Shown: positions 26,280-36,340, counted from the stretch's first letter. The stretch: 64,000 nucleotides of DNA from Oceanobacillus kimchii X50 (GCF_000340475.1 NZ_CM001792.1:1324659-1388658), one strand, 5' to 3'. Notes: generated by a model from the sequence alone, not told the origin. Translations and numbers: made by a program.

Positions 26280-27602
26280 ATGAACGAAAAAACAATAGAG
26301 ATAGATAATTTTACATATACGTTCAAGCAAGATAAAAATACTGTTCGTACATCTTTGCCAATTTCTCAAACAAGAATGAAAAATATACGTCAGTTGGACT
26401 TAATGCTGCAGGCTTCGGAGTTTTTCGTGCCAATGGATATTAAGGAAGAAGAAGATACCATTCATTTCGATTATCAGCTTTATCATAAAAGGAAGTCTTG
26501 GGCAGAAATCCAAAAATTAAATCGGAATGAGAAATTGCGAATTTTGTGTAATGTAGGAAAGCTAGATCGTTTTTTAACCTCTAGAATTACTTTTTTCATT
26601 CATCCAGAAAACGTGGTATTTGACGATAATTATTTACCGTCTATTATTCATCGAGGCATAAGAGATGTTGTACCACCATTTCATATGCAAGAAGAAGCAT
26701 TCCTAAAGCAGTATAAATGCTTTGTCATCGCTTTATTCTCCAAAAAATATAACTTCGATCAGCTTTATTATGGTTCCTTAGAGAAAGCGAATGAAACTGA
26801 TTTTGAAAAAAAAGTTCAACAAATAACCAGTATAAAAGCTTTAAAGGAATTTTTAAAAGAGAGCTATGAACGTGAACAAGAAAAAACAGAAAAAACGATG
26901 AGCTTTGTTCCTACTAAGCGATTTCGTTTATATAAACAGTTATCGATTATTATGATTATTGTATCGGTTCTGTTAGCAGCTCCACTTATTTATTACGCTT
27001 TAATCAATCACCCATTTCAAGACAAACAATTAGATGCGTATGGAGAATTTTTAGGGAATAATTACAATGGAGTCATTACTACACTTTCTGGTGAAAATCC
27101 AGAAAACTTCCCTAGTCAAACTAAATATATGTTGGCTTATTCCTATATACAGGTAGAGAGCTTACCAGATGAGCAGAAGAGTTCTATTTTAAATAATGTA
27201 TCTTTAAATAGTAACCAGGATTATTTATTGTACTGGATTTATAACGGTAGAGGAAACTTTGAGGAATCGTTGGAGAAAGCGAAATATATCGATGATCCAC
27301 AACTTATTATTCATGGACTAATTCAGAATCGTGATCAAGTAAGAAATAATCCTGATTTAAGCGGAACTGAACGAGATGAAGAACTGAATCAATTACAAGG
27401 TGAACTAGATCGTTATTTAGAAGAGTACGAATTAGATCCTTTTAATGAAGAAGAGCAAAATGAACCTGCTTCTGGGGAAGGTGCCGAAAATTCAGACACG
27501 AGTAATGATGAAGCATCTACAGACAACAATGAAGAAGACAACCCTGAAAGTAACAATGATTCTAATGAAGAAGAGAATAACAACGATGGGGACGAAGAGT
27601 AA
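26280..27602 (+). CDS. essB: Type VII secretion protein EssB/YukC
   Basis: A 440-residue single-pass membrane protein. The cytoplasmic N-terminal half is a pseudokinase-like fold (FIHPENVVFDDNYLPSIIHRG). A membrane helix follows at about 222-243 (LSIIMIIVSVLLAAPLIYYA), then an extracellular helical domain and a very acidic, Asn/Glu-rich tail of about 50 residues. The family is a core component that contacts EssC. The ATG at 26280 is chosen because GAAGGAG lies 6-10 nt upstream; a frame from 26253 would start before it. Confidence 0.92.
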   Translation: MNEKTIEIDNFTYTFKQDKNTVRTSLPISQTRMKNIRQLDLMLQASEFFVPMDIKEEEDTIHFDYQLYHKRKSWAEIQKLNRNEKLRILCNVGKLDRFLTSRITFFIHPENVVFDDNYLPSIIHRGIRDVVPPFHMQEEAFLKQYKCFVIALFSKKYNFDQLYYGSLEKANETDFEKKVQQITSIKALKEFLKESYEREQEKTEKTMSFVPTKRFRLYKQLSIIMIIVSVLLAAPLIYYALINHPFQDKQLDAYGEFLGNNYNGVITTLSGENPENFPSQTKYMLAYSYIQVESLPDEQKSSILNNVSLNSNQDYLLYWIYNGRGNFEESLEKAKYIDDPQLIIHGLIQNRDQVRNNPDLSGTERDEELNQLQGELDRYLEEYELDPFNEEEQNEPASGEGAENSDTSNDEASTDNNEEDNPESNNDSNEEENNNDGDEE

Positions 27603-27646
27603 TTTCGTTGAGAGATAGAGCTTGAATAGAAAGGGAGAACATAAAG

Positions 27647-30600
27647 ATGGCAGGACATATTTTATTTGTAGCATTTCAAGATCAATTGCATAAATGCCAT
27701 TTACCAGCTAATACAGATCGAGTGATAACGATTGGTAATTCCTGGTCAAATCAAGTAACAATACCTGAGATGGATGAGGAAATCATATTAGAATGGGATG
27801 GCAAAAAATTAATCTATCTGGATAACGAAATTAATGAGATTAAAAGAGTGGATTTGAAAGATAAAACGATACATTTTTATATACAAGATGAAGAACAAAC
27901 AATCTACTATGATATTGCAGGGTACAACTCTATTACTTTCGGATCTCAAGAATATAATGATGTATCTATATCTGGTTGGGATGCAGATATTGTGCTGGTA
28001 AGAGATGAGAATCACTCTACCTTTTACTTAGATATTCAAGATGGAGATGTTTTCTATAACTACGGTTATATCAAAGAAGACAGGATTCTTCATATTGGAG
28101 ATCAATTGTTTATCGATGGTGTTTCTATTACAGTTCATCCAGAACATATAGAATTAAGGGCTAATAAAGAAATCAAGTCACGATTAACGGAATTAATCAA
28201 TTTAGACAATCCTTATGAGGGTGATTATCCCGATTATCATCGTTCTCCGAGAATTATTTATAGGGAGCCAGAAGATAAGCGAACCATTGCAAAACCGGCA
28301 AATAAACCGGCTAAACCAAGCGAACAATTAGCACGAACGATTGTACCACCGTTGGTTATGATAGCCGCTTTAGTTATTATTTCATTGGTGCAGCCACGAG
28401 GGATATTTATTATTGCCATGTTAGCAGTTACAGTGGTTACCATTATCTTCTCGATCACCTCTTATGTGAAAAGTGTGAAAAAGTATAAAGCAGATATGAA
28501 ACACCGTGAAGAAACATATAAAAAGTATTTACAACGAAAAACAAAAGAATTATTTGAGGCCAGTGAGGAGCAGCGCCACGCATTACACTATCATTATCCG
28601 GATGTAGAGAAAATTAGTGAAATGGTGACAAATATTGAAGCAAGAATCTATGAAAAAACAATGTACCACCATGATTTTCTTAATTTCCGGACAGGACTAG
28701 GACGAGTGGATTCAAGTTTTGAAATCGAATTTAACGAAGAAGAATTTACTCAAGAGGAAGACGAGCTAGTTGATGCGGCTCGTGATTTATTAGGGCAGTT
28801 TAATGAGTTGCGAAATGTTCCAGTTGTTACTTCCTTAGCCAAAGGTCCGGTGGGATACATTGGCCAACGTAAATTAGTGTTGGAACAATTACAATTAATT
28901 GTGATGCAATTATCATTATTTCATAGTTATCATGATTTACAGTTTATTACGATCTTTCCGGAAGAAGAAAAGAAAGAATGGGATTGGATGCGTTGGCTGC
29001 CACATGCCAGTGTAAGAGATATCAACGTACGTGGATTTGTATATCATGAACGTTCTCGTGACCAAGTACTTCATTCCATGTATCAAGTATTGAAAGAGCG
29101 AAAACAGCTCGTTGAAGAGAAAAGTAATACAAATGAGAAATTATATTTCTCACCACATTATGTTGTTCTCGTCACTGATGAGAAATTAATTCTCGACCAT
29201 ACGATTATGGAATTCTTTAATGAAGATCCTAGTGATTTAGGTGTGTCAATCGTATTTGTGCAAGACGTGATGAGAGCTTTACCGGAACATGTGAAGACAG
29301 TAATTGATATCCGTGATGCAAATGAAGGAAAAATCATTCTGGAAGAAACAGAACTTGTAAACAAAAGCTTTAAACCAGACCATTTTCCAAAAAACTTTAA
29401 TAAAGAGGTGGTGTCTCGTGCATTAGCTCCAATTAATCATTTGCAAAATCTGAAGAACTCGATTCCGGAACAGGTGACATTTTTAGAGCTATACAATGTG
29501 GAAAAAGTAGAAGAATTAAATATCCCAACTCGTTGGAGTCAAAACGAGACATATAAAAGTTTAGCAGTTCCATTAGGATTAAGAGGGAAAGAAGATCTAG
29601 TCCAACTTAACTTGCATGAAAAAGCCCATGGACCACACGGGTTAGTCGCAGGTACGACAGGCTCTGGTAAATCAGAAATCATTCAATCGTATATTTTATC
29701 TCTTGCAGTTAACTTCCATCCTTATGAAGTCGCATTTCTACTTATTGACTACAAAGGTGGAGGAATGGCGAACCTATTTGCTAAATTACCGCATCTCATG
29801 GGAACCATTACGAACTTAGATAAAGCACAATCGATGCGTGCGCTTGCATCGATCAAAGCAGAATTACAGAAACGACAACGATTATTTGGAGAACATCAAG
29901 TAAACCATATCAATCAATACCAGAAACTATTTAAACAAGGAAAAGTTACTGAACCAATGCCGCATCTATTCTTAATTTCCGATGAATTTGCGGAATTGAA
30001 ATCTGAACAACCAGATTTTATGAAAGAATTAGTATCTACCGCACGTATTGGTCGTTCCTTAGGAATTCACTTAATTCTTGCGACACAAAAACCAAGTGGA
30101 GTGGTTGACGACCAAATTTGGTCCAACTCAAAATTTAAGCTAGCTCTAAAAGTACAAAATGCAGGAGATTCAAATGAAATTTTAAAAACGCCAGATGCTG
30201 CTGAAATTACATTACCAGGGCGAGCTTACTTGCAAGTCGGTAACAATGAAATCTATGAGTTATTCCAGAGTGCATGGAGCGGAGCTGACTATATCCCAGA
30301 TAAAAATGAACAAGATTATGTTGACATGACTATTTATGCTATCAATGAGCTCGGTCAATATGATATTTTAACGGAGGATCTCAGTGGTTTGGAACATAAA
30401 GAAGAAGTAGAAAAAATACCTACAGAATTAGATGCAGTCATTGATCATATTGCAGATTATACAGCCCAGCAGGAAATGGAACCTTTAGCAAAACCATGGT
30501 TACCGCCGTTGCCTGAGAAAATCTTCGGACCAGAATTACATCCAGTTGCGTTTGAAGAAGCATGGAAAGAACCAAAGAAGCCTTTACAACCAATGATCGG

Positions 30601-32095
30601 GCTGCTTGACCAACCAGAATTACAGAAACAATCACCATTAACATTAAACTTATCAAAAGATGGGCACTTAGCTGTATTCTCGAGTCCTGGATATGGAAAA
30701 TCTACATTCTTACAAACAGTAGTAATGGATTTAGCTCGACAACATAATCCAGAACATTTCCATGTGTATTTACTAGATTTCGGTACGAATGGATTACTTC
30801 CATTGAAAAATCTTCCCCATGTTGCTGATACATTCTTAATAGATGAGGAAGAAAAAATTGGGAAACTCGTTCGTATGATTTCCACAATTGTAAAACAACG
30901 AAAACAACAGCTAAGTAAGTACGGAGTAGCAAATATTGAAATGTTTGAGAAAGCGAGTGGCGAAACGGTACCGAATATTAGTCTAGTTATCGATAACTAT
31001 GAATCTGTACGAGATGCGGAATTTGTAGATGAATTTGAGAAAACTATCACTCAGATTGCTAGAGAAGGTGCAAGCATTGGTATTCACCTAATTATTAGTG
31101 CAGGCAGACAAAGTGCAATGCGTATGCCTTTACTATCAAATATTAAAACGCAAATTGCGCTGTATTTAATTGAAACAACAGAAGCTAGATCGATTGTTGG
31201 ACGAACAGACATTGAACTTGAAGAAATTGCTGGTCGAGGACTTGTAAAACTAGAAGAACCAGCGTTATTCCAGACGTTGCTCCCTGAAAATGGTGCAGAA
31301 GCTCTTGAAATTATTGATAAACTCCAAGCAACTGCGAAAGCCATGGACGAAGCGTGGGATGGAGAATACCCTGAGCCAATTCCGATGATGCCAGAAGGCG
31401 TTGTAGACTTTGAACAATTCAAGAATCAACGTCGTACGAAAAAACTAGTAGAAGAACAAAAAGTTCCGCTTGGACTGGATTTTGAAGAAGTTATGCCAGT
31501 AGGATTTAACCCAGCGCAATATGAAAATCTAACCGTAATGAGTGATCGAAAAGATGGATTAGATCGAATGATCCAATCCGTTGCCAAAAACGTGGCAATG
31601 ATGGAGGGTTCCTATCAAACGATGCTTATCGATACGGCAGATCAAAAATTCAAAGACATCGGCAGCAATATGAATACGTATATGTCAGAAACAGATGGCT
31701 TACAAACAATGAAAGCAGAACTCGTTAATGAAATTGAAAAGCGTTCAAAAGATGGAGTAACTAGTGAACAAAAATGGCTAGTTCAAATTGCAAATCTACA
31801 AGACTTTGTTGAACGAACAGACCTATCTATAGACGATGCTTCAACCATGATTGATAAAGGAAGTAAAGTCGGCATTCATTTCATTATTTGCAGTGAATAT
31901 AGTTATCTAGGCATGAGTTATGAACAAGTACCAAAATACTTCCGTGGTCAAGCGATGATTGGGCTGCTTAGCATGCGTCTTGGAGATCAAGATATGTTTA
32001 AACAACCATTTATACGACAAGAGAAATACCCGAATAAATATGAATGTTACGTGGCATTGGATCACCAACATGTGAAAGTGAAAATACCGGAGTAG
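27647..32095 (+). CDS. essC: Type VII secretion ATPase EssC/YukBA
   Basis: A 1482-residue motor of the secretion system. Two FHA-like domains occupy the first ~190 residues (DVSISGWDADIVLV). Two membrane helices lie at about 232-273 (LVMIAALVIISLV, IFIIAMLAVTVVTIIFSI). FtsK/SpoIIIE-type ATPase domains follow. Domain 1 has Walker A GTTGSGKSE (669-677) and LFLISDEFAEL. Domain 2 has SSPGYGKST (1012-1020). The third, C-terminal domain lacks a Walker A (MSDRKDGLDRMIQ), which is usual for EssC domain 3 and is the region that selects substrates. It precedes the effector module by 14 bp. Confidence 0.95.
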   Translation: MAGHILFVAFQDQLHKCHLPANTDRVITIGNSWSNQVTIPEMDEEIILEWDGKKLIYLDNEINEIKRVDLKDKTIHFYIQDEEQTIYYDIAGYNSITFGSQEYNDVSISGWDADIVLVRDENHSTFYLDIQDGDVFYNYGYIKEDRILHIGDQLFIDGVSITVHPEHIELRANKEIKSRLTELINLDNPYEGDYPDYHRSPRIIYREPEDKRTIAKPANKPAKPSEQLARTIVPPLVMIAALVIISLVQPRGIFIIAMLAVTVVTIIFSITSYVKSVKKYKADMKHREETYKKYLQRKTKELFEASEEQRHALHYHYPDVEKISEMVTNIEARIYEKTMYHHDFLNFRTGLGRVDSSFEIEFNEEEFTQEEDELVDAARDLLGQFNELRNVPVVTSLAKGPVGYIGQRKLVLEQLQLIVMQLSLFHSYHDLQFITIFPEEEKKEWDWMRWLPHASVRDINVRGFVYHERSRDQVLHSMYQVLKERKQLVEEKSNTNEKLYFSPHYVVLVTDEKLILDHTIMEFFNEDPSDLGVSIVFVQDVMRALPEHVKTVIDIRDANEGKIILEETELVNKSFKPDHFPKNFNKEVVSRALAPINHLQNLKNSIPEQVTFLELYNVEKVEELNIPTRWSQNETYKSLAVPLGLRGKEDLVQLNLHEKAHGPHGLVAGTTGSGKSEIIQSYILSLAVNFHPYEVAFLLIDYKGGGMANLFAKLPHLMGTITNLDKAQSMRALASIKAELQKRQRLFGEHQVNHINQYQKLFKQGKVTEPMPHLFLISDEFAELKSEQPDFMKELVSTARIGRSLGIHLILATQKPSGVVDDQIWSNSKFKLALKVQNAGDSNEILKTPDAAEITLPGRAYLQVGNNEIYELFQSAWSGADYIPDKNEQDYVDMTIYAINELGQYDILTEDLSGLEHKEEVEKIPTELDAVIDHIADYTAQQEMEPLAKPWLPPLPEKIFGPELHPVAFEEAWKEPKKPLQPMIGLLDQPELQKQSPLTLNLSKDGHLAVFSSPGYGKSTFLQTVVMDLARQHNPEHFHVYLLDFGTNGLLPLKNLPHVADTFLIDEEEKIGKLVRMISTIVKQRKQQLSKYGVANIEMFEKASGETVPNISLVIDNYESVRDAEFVDEFEKTITQIAREGASIGIHLIISAGRQSAMRMPLLSNIKTQIALYLIETTEARSIVGRTDIELEEIAGRGLVKLEEPALFQTLLPENGAEALEIIDKLQATAKAMDEAWDGEYPEPIPMMPEGVVDFEQFKNQRRTKKLVEEQKVPLGLDFEEVMPVGFNPAQYENLTVMSDRKDGLDRMIQSVAKNVAMMEGSYQTMLIDTADQKFKDIGSNMNTYMSETDGLQTMKAELVNEIEKRSKDGVTSEQKWLVQIANLQDFVERTDLSIDDASTMIDKGSKVGIHFIICSEYSYLGMSYEQVPKYFRGQAMIGLLSMRLGDQDMFKQPFIRQEKYPNKYECYVALDHQHVKVKIPE

Positions 32096-32109
32096 GGAGG
32101 GGAATATTC

Positions 32110-32526
32110 TTGAGTTCAAATTTAACTACTTTACGAGCGCAAAGGCATTCAATAAAGGATGGAATAAATTTTTCAAGGTCAGAGGCAAATAGTTGGGATG
32201 ATAAGGTTAATCGTTTACAACATTCTGCCAATCAACTTGAAGCAAGTATTAAAAAAATGGATGCTACCAATCGAAATATTGAATCGCTCGAAGTAGATAA
32301 AAGACGCTGGAAGGGAAAAGAAGAAAATAAATTTTCGGACAATTATAATGTGTATCAAAGTGATGTTCGTTCTTTTATAACAAGAACAAAAGACTCTAAA
32401 AATATAATTGAAGAAGAGATAATCAGGGCTGAAACAAAAAGAGATAATTACTTAAGTGGTATTGATCAATTGAATAGATCATTAGTTAGTATTGAATCTC
32501 AAATAGCTATAGAAGAAAGGAAGTGA
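32110..32526 (+). CDS. WXG100-like helical partner of LXG toxin (DUF5082-like)
   Basis: A 138-residue, almost wholly helical cytoplasmic protein with heptad-like patterns (NRLQHSANQLEASIKKMDAT) and a W-x-G-like turn (RRWKGKEENKF). It occupies the place of YwqH-type (DUF5082) proteins that precede LXG toxins in Bacillus. Such small helical proteins bind the LXG N-terminal domain and help target it to the secretion system. The TTG start at 32110 has AGGGAGGGG eight bases upstream and begins 14 bp after essC; a longer ATG frame from 32044 would overlap essC. Confidence 0.75.
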   Translation: MSSNLTTLRAQRHSIKDGINFSRSEANSWDDKVNRLQHSANQLEASIKKMDATNRNIESLEVDKRRWKGKEENKFSDNYNVYQSDVRSFITRTKDSKNIIEEEIIRAETKRDNYLSGIDQLNRSLVSIESQIAIEERK

Positions 32527-32530
32527 TTAT

Positions 32531-32833
32531 TTGAGTAAGGAAGTAAGCATCGATACTCAACTTTTCGAATTGAATATTAATCGTTTAAGTGCTTCTATAG
32601 AAAAACTAAAATTTGATCAACATGCAAATTATTCACTTGAAAAGACCAATATCTCCCCATTTACAGATGATTTGGGGCAAATGGTCAAAGCTATAGAAAT
32701 TATAGACTTATACAGAACATTATTAGTTAAAGATGTCCAAATGTTAACAGACGTTGGAGAAAACATGCGGCAGACTGATGAGCATCTAAGTAAACAACAC
32801 GAACATAATAACGGACCGCAAATGATAAGATAG
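32531..32833 (+). CDS. Second helical LXG partner (DUF5344-like)
   Basis: A 100-residue helical protein beginning at TTG 32531 with AAAGGAAGTG upstream, starting 4 bp after the preceding stop. The pattern ENMRQTDEHLSKQ near the C terminus resembles the YwqI/DUF5344 family, which lies between DUF5082 and LXG genes in B. subtilis. It lacks a W-x-G motif. It probably forms a pre-secretion complex with the neighbouring helical protein and the LXG toxin. The family assignment is by order and length more than by strong sequence match. Confidence 0.65.
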   Translation: MSKEVSIDTQLFELNINRLSASIEKLKFDQHANYSLEKTNISPFTDDLGQMVKAIEIIDLYRTLLVKDVQMLTDVGENMRQTDEHLSKQHEHNNGPQMIR

Positions 32834-32846
32834 CGGAGGATAAAAA

Positions 32847-34334
32847 ATGACTAATAAAGTAGATATGGGTGAGATAGAACAATTTTCAAATGACATCGCG
32901 GTTATATCTGAGGATATAATAGAATCGTTAGACCAATTAGAATTAGATATTGATCAAGTTCTTAGCATGGAAACTTTTAGAGGTAAGACAGCAGATAAAG
33001 CGAAAAATTATTTAACACATGTTCATCTAGAAATAATAAATCTGTTAAAAGAAGTTTGGTTTGAATTAGAAGTAAATTTAGAAAAACATATTGATACTTT
33101 TACATCTACTGTCGACTCTAATAGTAATGCGATTATAGAAACCATTTATTTAAAAGAAGTAGAAACAGAAATTAATAATGATTATAATAGTCTAGAGCAT
33201 GAAGAAAACTCTGTTCATCAGGCAATAAATCAGGTGGCAGACATATGTCATGTTACAAAACCGAACTTAGATAATGCATTTTATCAAAAAAGAGAGGCCA
33301 TAGGAATTATTGATAGAACTAATGATAATTTCGAGATTTTTCAAAAAGATGGTAAAAATGAACTTGAGAATATTGATCAAGTCATGAAAGGATTAACGAA
33401 TGCAATAAATGGTGCACTTAATAAATCTGGCACTGATCGATTTGAAGTTTATAAGGAGTCGAATGGTAATCCTGTATTGCGGGAGCTGGCTGATGCCACT
33501 AGGTTTTTAGGGTATGCTCAAACTGGTGCATATGCAGCTACTTCAAATGCTAAAATTATGAAGGCTGCAAAAGATCTAGGTCTACATGTTGTTGAGTCAA
33601 AAGATAAAAAAACAGGGAAATCGATATATAGGATAAATGCTACTGAAAAAGCATTGAAAGAATTAGGTATTGCTCCAGATAAACATGCTAGGGAAGCATT
33701 GAAACATAGAAAGTCAGGAATTGCAAAGGCACATTGGAATGAGAAAACTAGAATAAGTTATATGCAAAAGGCCCCATTAAGTTATTATGATAAAAAAACA
33801 GGAAAGCATGTTTGGTCTACAACAGGAAACAGAGTGTTAGCTAATTATCCTCAATTAGAGGGTTGGAATAGTAAAGCTTCAATAAAAGAAAGAGGTAGTT
33901 TATTCTGGCAAGAAGGAAAGAAAGAACTTTCTCAGAATTTTAAAGATTCAACAAAGGTTGATCTAAAAGGTTTTGATGGAAGTGTAAAGGGTACAGCAAA
34001 GACTGCAGGTAAATTGTTAGGACCCCTCGGGGTTGGATTAACTTATTATAGTAATTATAGTGATGCTGAACATAGCGGTGGTTTATCCGGTACAGACGCT
34101 CATTCAAGGGCAGTACAAGACACAGTAATTGATACTACTGTAAGTACTGCAGTTCAAGCAGGATTTACTGCAGCAGGAACTGCGTTTATTCCAATACCTG
34201 GTGTCGGAACTGCAATTGGTGCAGCTTTTGGTTTAGGCGCAAACTATTTATTAAATAGAAAAGGAAAAGATGGGAAGTCTTTTATGGATAAAACAAAAGG
34301 AGCTTTTCACAAAGTCAAAGGTTGGTTTAGTTAG
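32847..34334 (+). CDS. LXG-like type VII toxin with glycine-rich hydrophobic C terminus
   Basis: A 495-residue polymorphic toxin candidate. Residues 1 to about 200 form the long helical LXG-type targeting domain (MGEIEQFSNDIAVISEDII, then ETFRGKTADKAKNYLTHVH). The C-terminal part has hydrophobic glycine- and alanine-rich segments: KLLGPLGVGLTYY and, at about 438-469, AAGTAFIPIPGVGTAIGAAF, followed by a basic tail ending in KVKGWFS. No nuclease or NADase motif is seen. The composition resembles membrane-depolarising ESS toxins such as TspA and streptococcal glycine-zipper LXG toxins. It sits 13 bp after the second helical partner gene and 60 bp before a polytopic membrane protein that may be its immunity partner. 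Confidence 0.75.
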   Translation: MTNKVDMGEIEQFSNDIAVISEDIIESLDQLELDIDQVLSMETFRGKTADKAKNYLTHVHLEIINLLKEVWFELEVNLEKHIDTFTSTVDSNSNAIIETIYLKEVETEINNDYNSLEHEENSVHQAINQVADICHVTKPNLDNAFYQKREAIGIIDRTNDNFEIFQKDGKNELENIDQVMKGLTNAINGALNKSGTDRFEVYKESNGNPVLRELADATRFLGYAQTGAYAATSNAKIMKAAKDLGLHVVESKDKKTGKSIYRINATEKALKELGIAPDKHAREALKHRKSGIAKAHWNEKTRISYMQKAPLSYYDKKTGKHVWSTTGNRVLANYPQLEGWNSKASIKERGSLFWQEGKKELSQNFKDSTKVDLKGFDGSVKGTAKTAGKLLGPLGVGLTYYSNYSDAEHSGGLSGTDAHSRAVQDTVIDTTVSTAVQAGFTAAGTAFIPIPGVGTAIGAAFGLGANYLLNRKGKDGKSFMDKTKGAFHKVKGWFS

Positions 34335-34395
34335 AATATATGTTTTAGAAATTATTAAATAAGAATCAAATTTTATAATACTGGGGAGTAAATTT

Positions 34396-35166
34396 ATGCG
34401 GAAATTTAATGAGAAGGACTTTGCATCATTAAGAAGGTCAATAGAATCTGGTAGACAGGGGTTAAATAACCTTGCTGTAGCATTGATTGGATCAATATTC
34501 CTATCAATTTTTATGTTTTGGTTAGTTTATACAGTTGCTTATGATTATTCTATTTATCCTAATAAAGAATCTATAAAAAATGTTCATTTTTGGGTTTCAA
34601 TAGTTATAATTGTATTATCTGTATTTGGTGCAATACCAACTCTTTTTAAAAGGTTTGAGTATTTTCAGTACTTCTTAACTATTATTACATCTCAAAATTT
34701 ATTTGGTTATTTATCATTAATTGCAGCCCTTTTACTTATAGGTCAAGGTGACAGTGTAACTACAACATCATTAATTTATCTAACAATTTTAATAGTTTTT
34801 TTAGGGTTTACTGTTTTTGTTCTTACATCTTTGCGCTTTTACAAATTATTAAAAAAAGGGGAATATAGATTGGATTCTAAAAAGGATCAAACTAGAACAA
34901 CTTGGGAAATAATGGTGTCTGGAAATAGAGGGTTAATAATTGCAGCAAGTGTAGGAATGGCGTTAATTTTGATTTCTTTATTTACAATGCTTCCTATTTC
35001 TTCTGTAGGAGATATTTTTATTAGCATGTTGTTTATTGGTTTGTTTTTAGCAATGCAATTTGTCTTGCCAGAACAATTGGTAATGTTGTATTGTAAGTTA
35101 CGTTTTGATAGTTTTAACCATAATAAAAATGGAAATATCAAACCTCTACAAATGAAATATGAATAA
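34396..35166 (+). CDS. Polytopic membrane protein, candidate immunity to the LXG toxin
   Basis: A 256-residue protein with about seven membrane helices (roughly 23-46, 66-85, 94-116, 121-145, 177-197, 202-222 and 223-236) and charged cytoplasmic ends. I do not recognise the family. Two facts suggest immunity: it directly follows the toxin gene on the same strand, and the predicted target of the toxin is the membrane. Membrane immunity proteins are known for other membrane-acting ESS toxins (TsaI for TspA). GGGGAG precedes the ATG. Alternatives are a transporter fragment or an accessory secretion protein. Confidence 0.6.
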   Translation: MRKFNEKDFASLRRSIESGRQGLNNLAVALIGSIFLSIFMFWLVYTVAYDYSIYPNKESIKNVHFWVSIVIIVLSVFGAIPTLFKRFEYFQYFLTIITSQNLFGYLSLIAALLLIGQGDSVTTTSLIYLTILIVFLGFTVFVLTSLRFYKLLKKGEYRLDSKKDQTRTTWEIMVSGNRGLIIAASVGMALILISLFTMLPISSVGDIFISMLFIGLFLAMQFVLPEQLVMLYCKLRFDSFNHNKNGNIKPLQMKYE

Positions 35167-35238
35167 TTTGATTGGACATTAGTTATTAACAAAGATATAA
35201 ATTCCGCAACCCAATTTTTGAGAGAAAGGATAATTATT

Positions 35239-35697
35239 ATGGCGATAGAGAAAAGTCAAATTTATTTTACTAACTTGCTAGTCTATGAAAAAGTTATGTT
35301 AAGAAGTAATTGGCAGGATGGAGTAGCAGTAATGGAAGACTTCACGTTAAATGAGGATATTTATCGAAATGGACCCATTTTCTTCTCAGTTGAATCTATT
35401 GAAAATGAACCGAAATTTGGTAAATTCACTTACTTTCTTCCTATTAATGAAGAGGTTACTTTGTCAGAACATCCTAATTTTCGTTTTGTGAAAGAATTTG
35501 TTGTTGATGACGCATTATTATTACGTCAAGCAACTGAAGAAGTAGATTTTCATACTGCTTATGAAAAAATTAGGACTTTTGCTTTATCTGAAAACATAAA
35601 GCTAAATGATACATTCTATTGTTTTATTTTGGAAGTATATGAAGATATTATCATCGACGTTCATGTGCCTCTGAAGCAGGGAGTAGGTTTAAAATGA
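35239..35697 (+). CDS. DUF5085-like protein 1
   Basis: A 152-residue soluble protein with alternating strands and helices (GPIFFSVESIE, KFGKFTYFLPINEEV, YCFILEVYEDIIIDVHVPL). It resembles the DUF5085 family found in Bacillus type VII effector loci. ATG at 35239 follows AGAAAGGA; the frame upstream to 35218 has no ribosome site. Its stop overlaps the start of a related gene by 4 bp, so the two are translationally coupled and may form a heteromer. Function unknown; a chaperone or immunity role is only suggested by location. Confidence 0.6.
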   Translation: MAIEKSQIYFTNLLVYEKVMLRSNWQDGVAVMEDFTLNEDIYRNGPIFFSVESIENEPKFGKFTYFLPINEEVTLSEHPNFRFVKEFVVDDALLLRQATEEVDFHTAYEKIRTFALSENIKLNDTFYCFILEVYEDIIIDVHVPLKQGVGLK

Positions 35698-36146
35698 TAG
35701 CAAACCATAAGATTGCATATCAAAATGTTGCTTCGAAGTATTATACATTTCATCCGGAAGATATGGAGAAAGTTTTAAGGGATTTTACTAAAGTCTTAGA
35801 GAATGCAGATCTTCACTTAGACGGAAGAATGTTTTTTTCGATTATTAGCGATCCACAAAGTGATGTTATGACAGCAGAGATTTTTATGTCTGTTAAAGAA
35901 GATTCAATAAAAGAAAAAATTGACCCTAAAGAAGATATTCGTTTTCGGAGTTATTTTGCGTTAAGCCCGATGGTAATGAGCAGGATAATGGATGAATTTG
36001 ATCAGAACTCACAAGAAAAGTATTGGGATTTAATTGGATTTTTAGCAAAGAATCAATTATCACAAACTACTCCTGTAATTGCTGAGTTCAGAAATAGTAT
36101 TTCTGGAAGAAATTATGTAGAAATGAGCGTTGGTTATAGCCAATAG
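35694..36146 (+). CDS. DUF5085-like protein 2
   Basis: A 150-residue soluble protein, similar in length and layout to the gene just upstream: an aromatic N-terminal strand (NVASKYYTFHPEDMEKVL), a middle GRMFFSIIS, and a C-terminal strand (GRNYVEMSVGYS). ATG overlaps the upstream stop (ATGA). A strong hairpin terminator follows 50 bp later and closes this transcription unit. Confidence 0.6.
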   Translation: MIANHKIAYQNVASKYYTFHPEDMEKVLRDFTKVLENADLHLDGRMFFSIISDPQSDVMTAEIFMSVKEDSIKEKIDPKEDIRFRSYFALSPMVMSRIMDEFDQNSQEKYWDLIGFLAKNQLSQTTPVIAEFRNSISGRNYVEMSVGYSQ

Positions 36147-36196
36147 CATACTTTATGAATAATTGAAAAGCTTCTTGAAGTTAAAATAAATATTTA

Positions 36197-36238
36197 TTAA
36201 ATAAAAGAAGTATATCAATCTATGCTTCTTTTATTTAA
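36197..36238 (+). terminator. Terminator after the DUF5085-like pair
   Basis: A 14-bp perfect stem TTAAATAAAAGAAG/CTTCTTTTATTTAA (36197-36210 with 36225-36238) with a 14-base loop, ending in a T-rich arm. Confidence 0.7.
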
Positions 36239-36340
36239 ATTGTAATTATAGACCATTCTAATAAGAATTGCGTAATCTGTTATCTAGAGGAAAATAATGT
36301 TGATCAACAAAGAATAAATGAAAAGGAGGTAAATGCTAAT

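Noticed and set aside
31320..32095. Missing Walker A in the third EssC ATPase domain as a sign of decay
   Set aside because: A degenerate third domain is normal for EssC proteins; the rest of the gene is intact.
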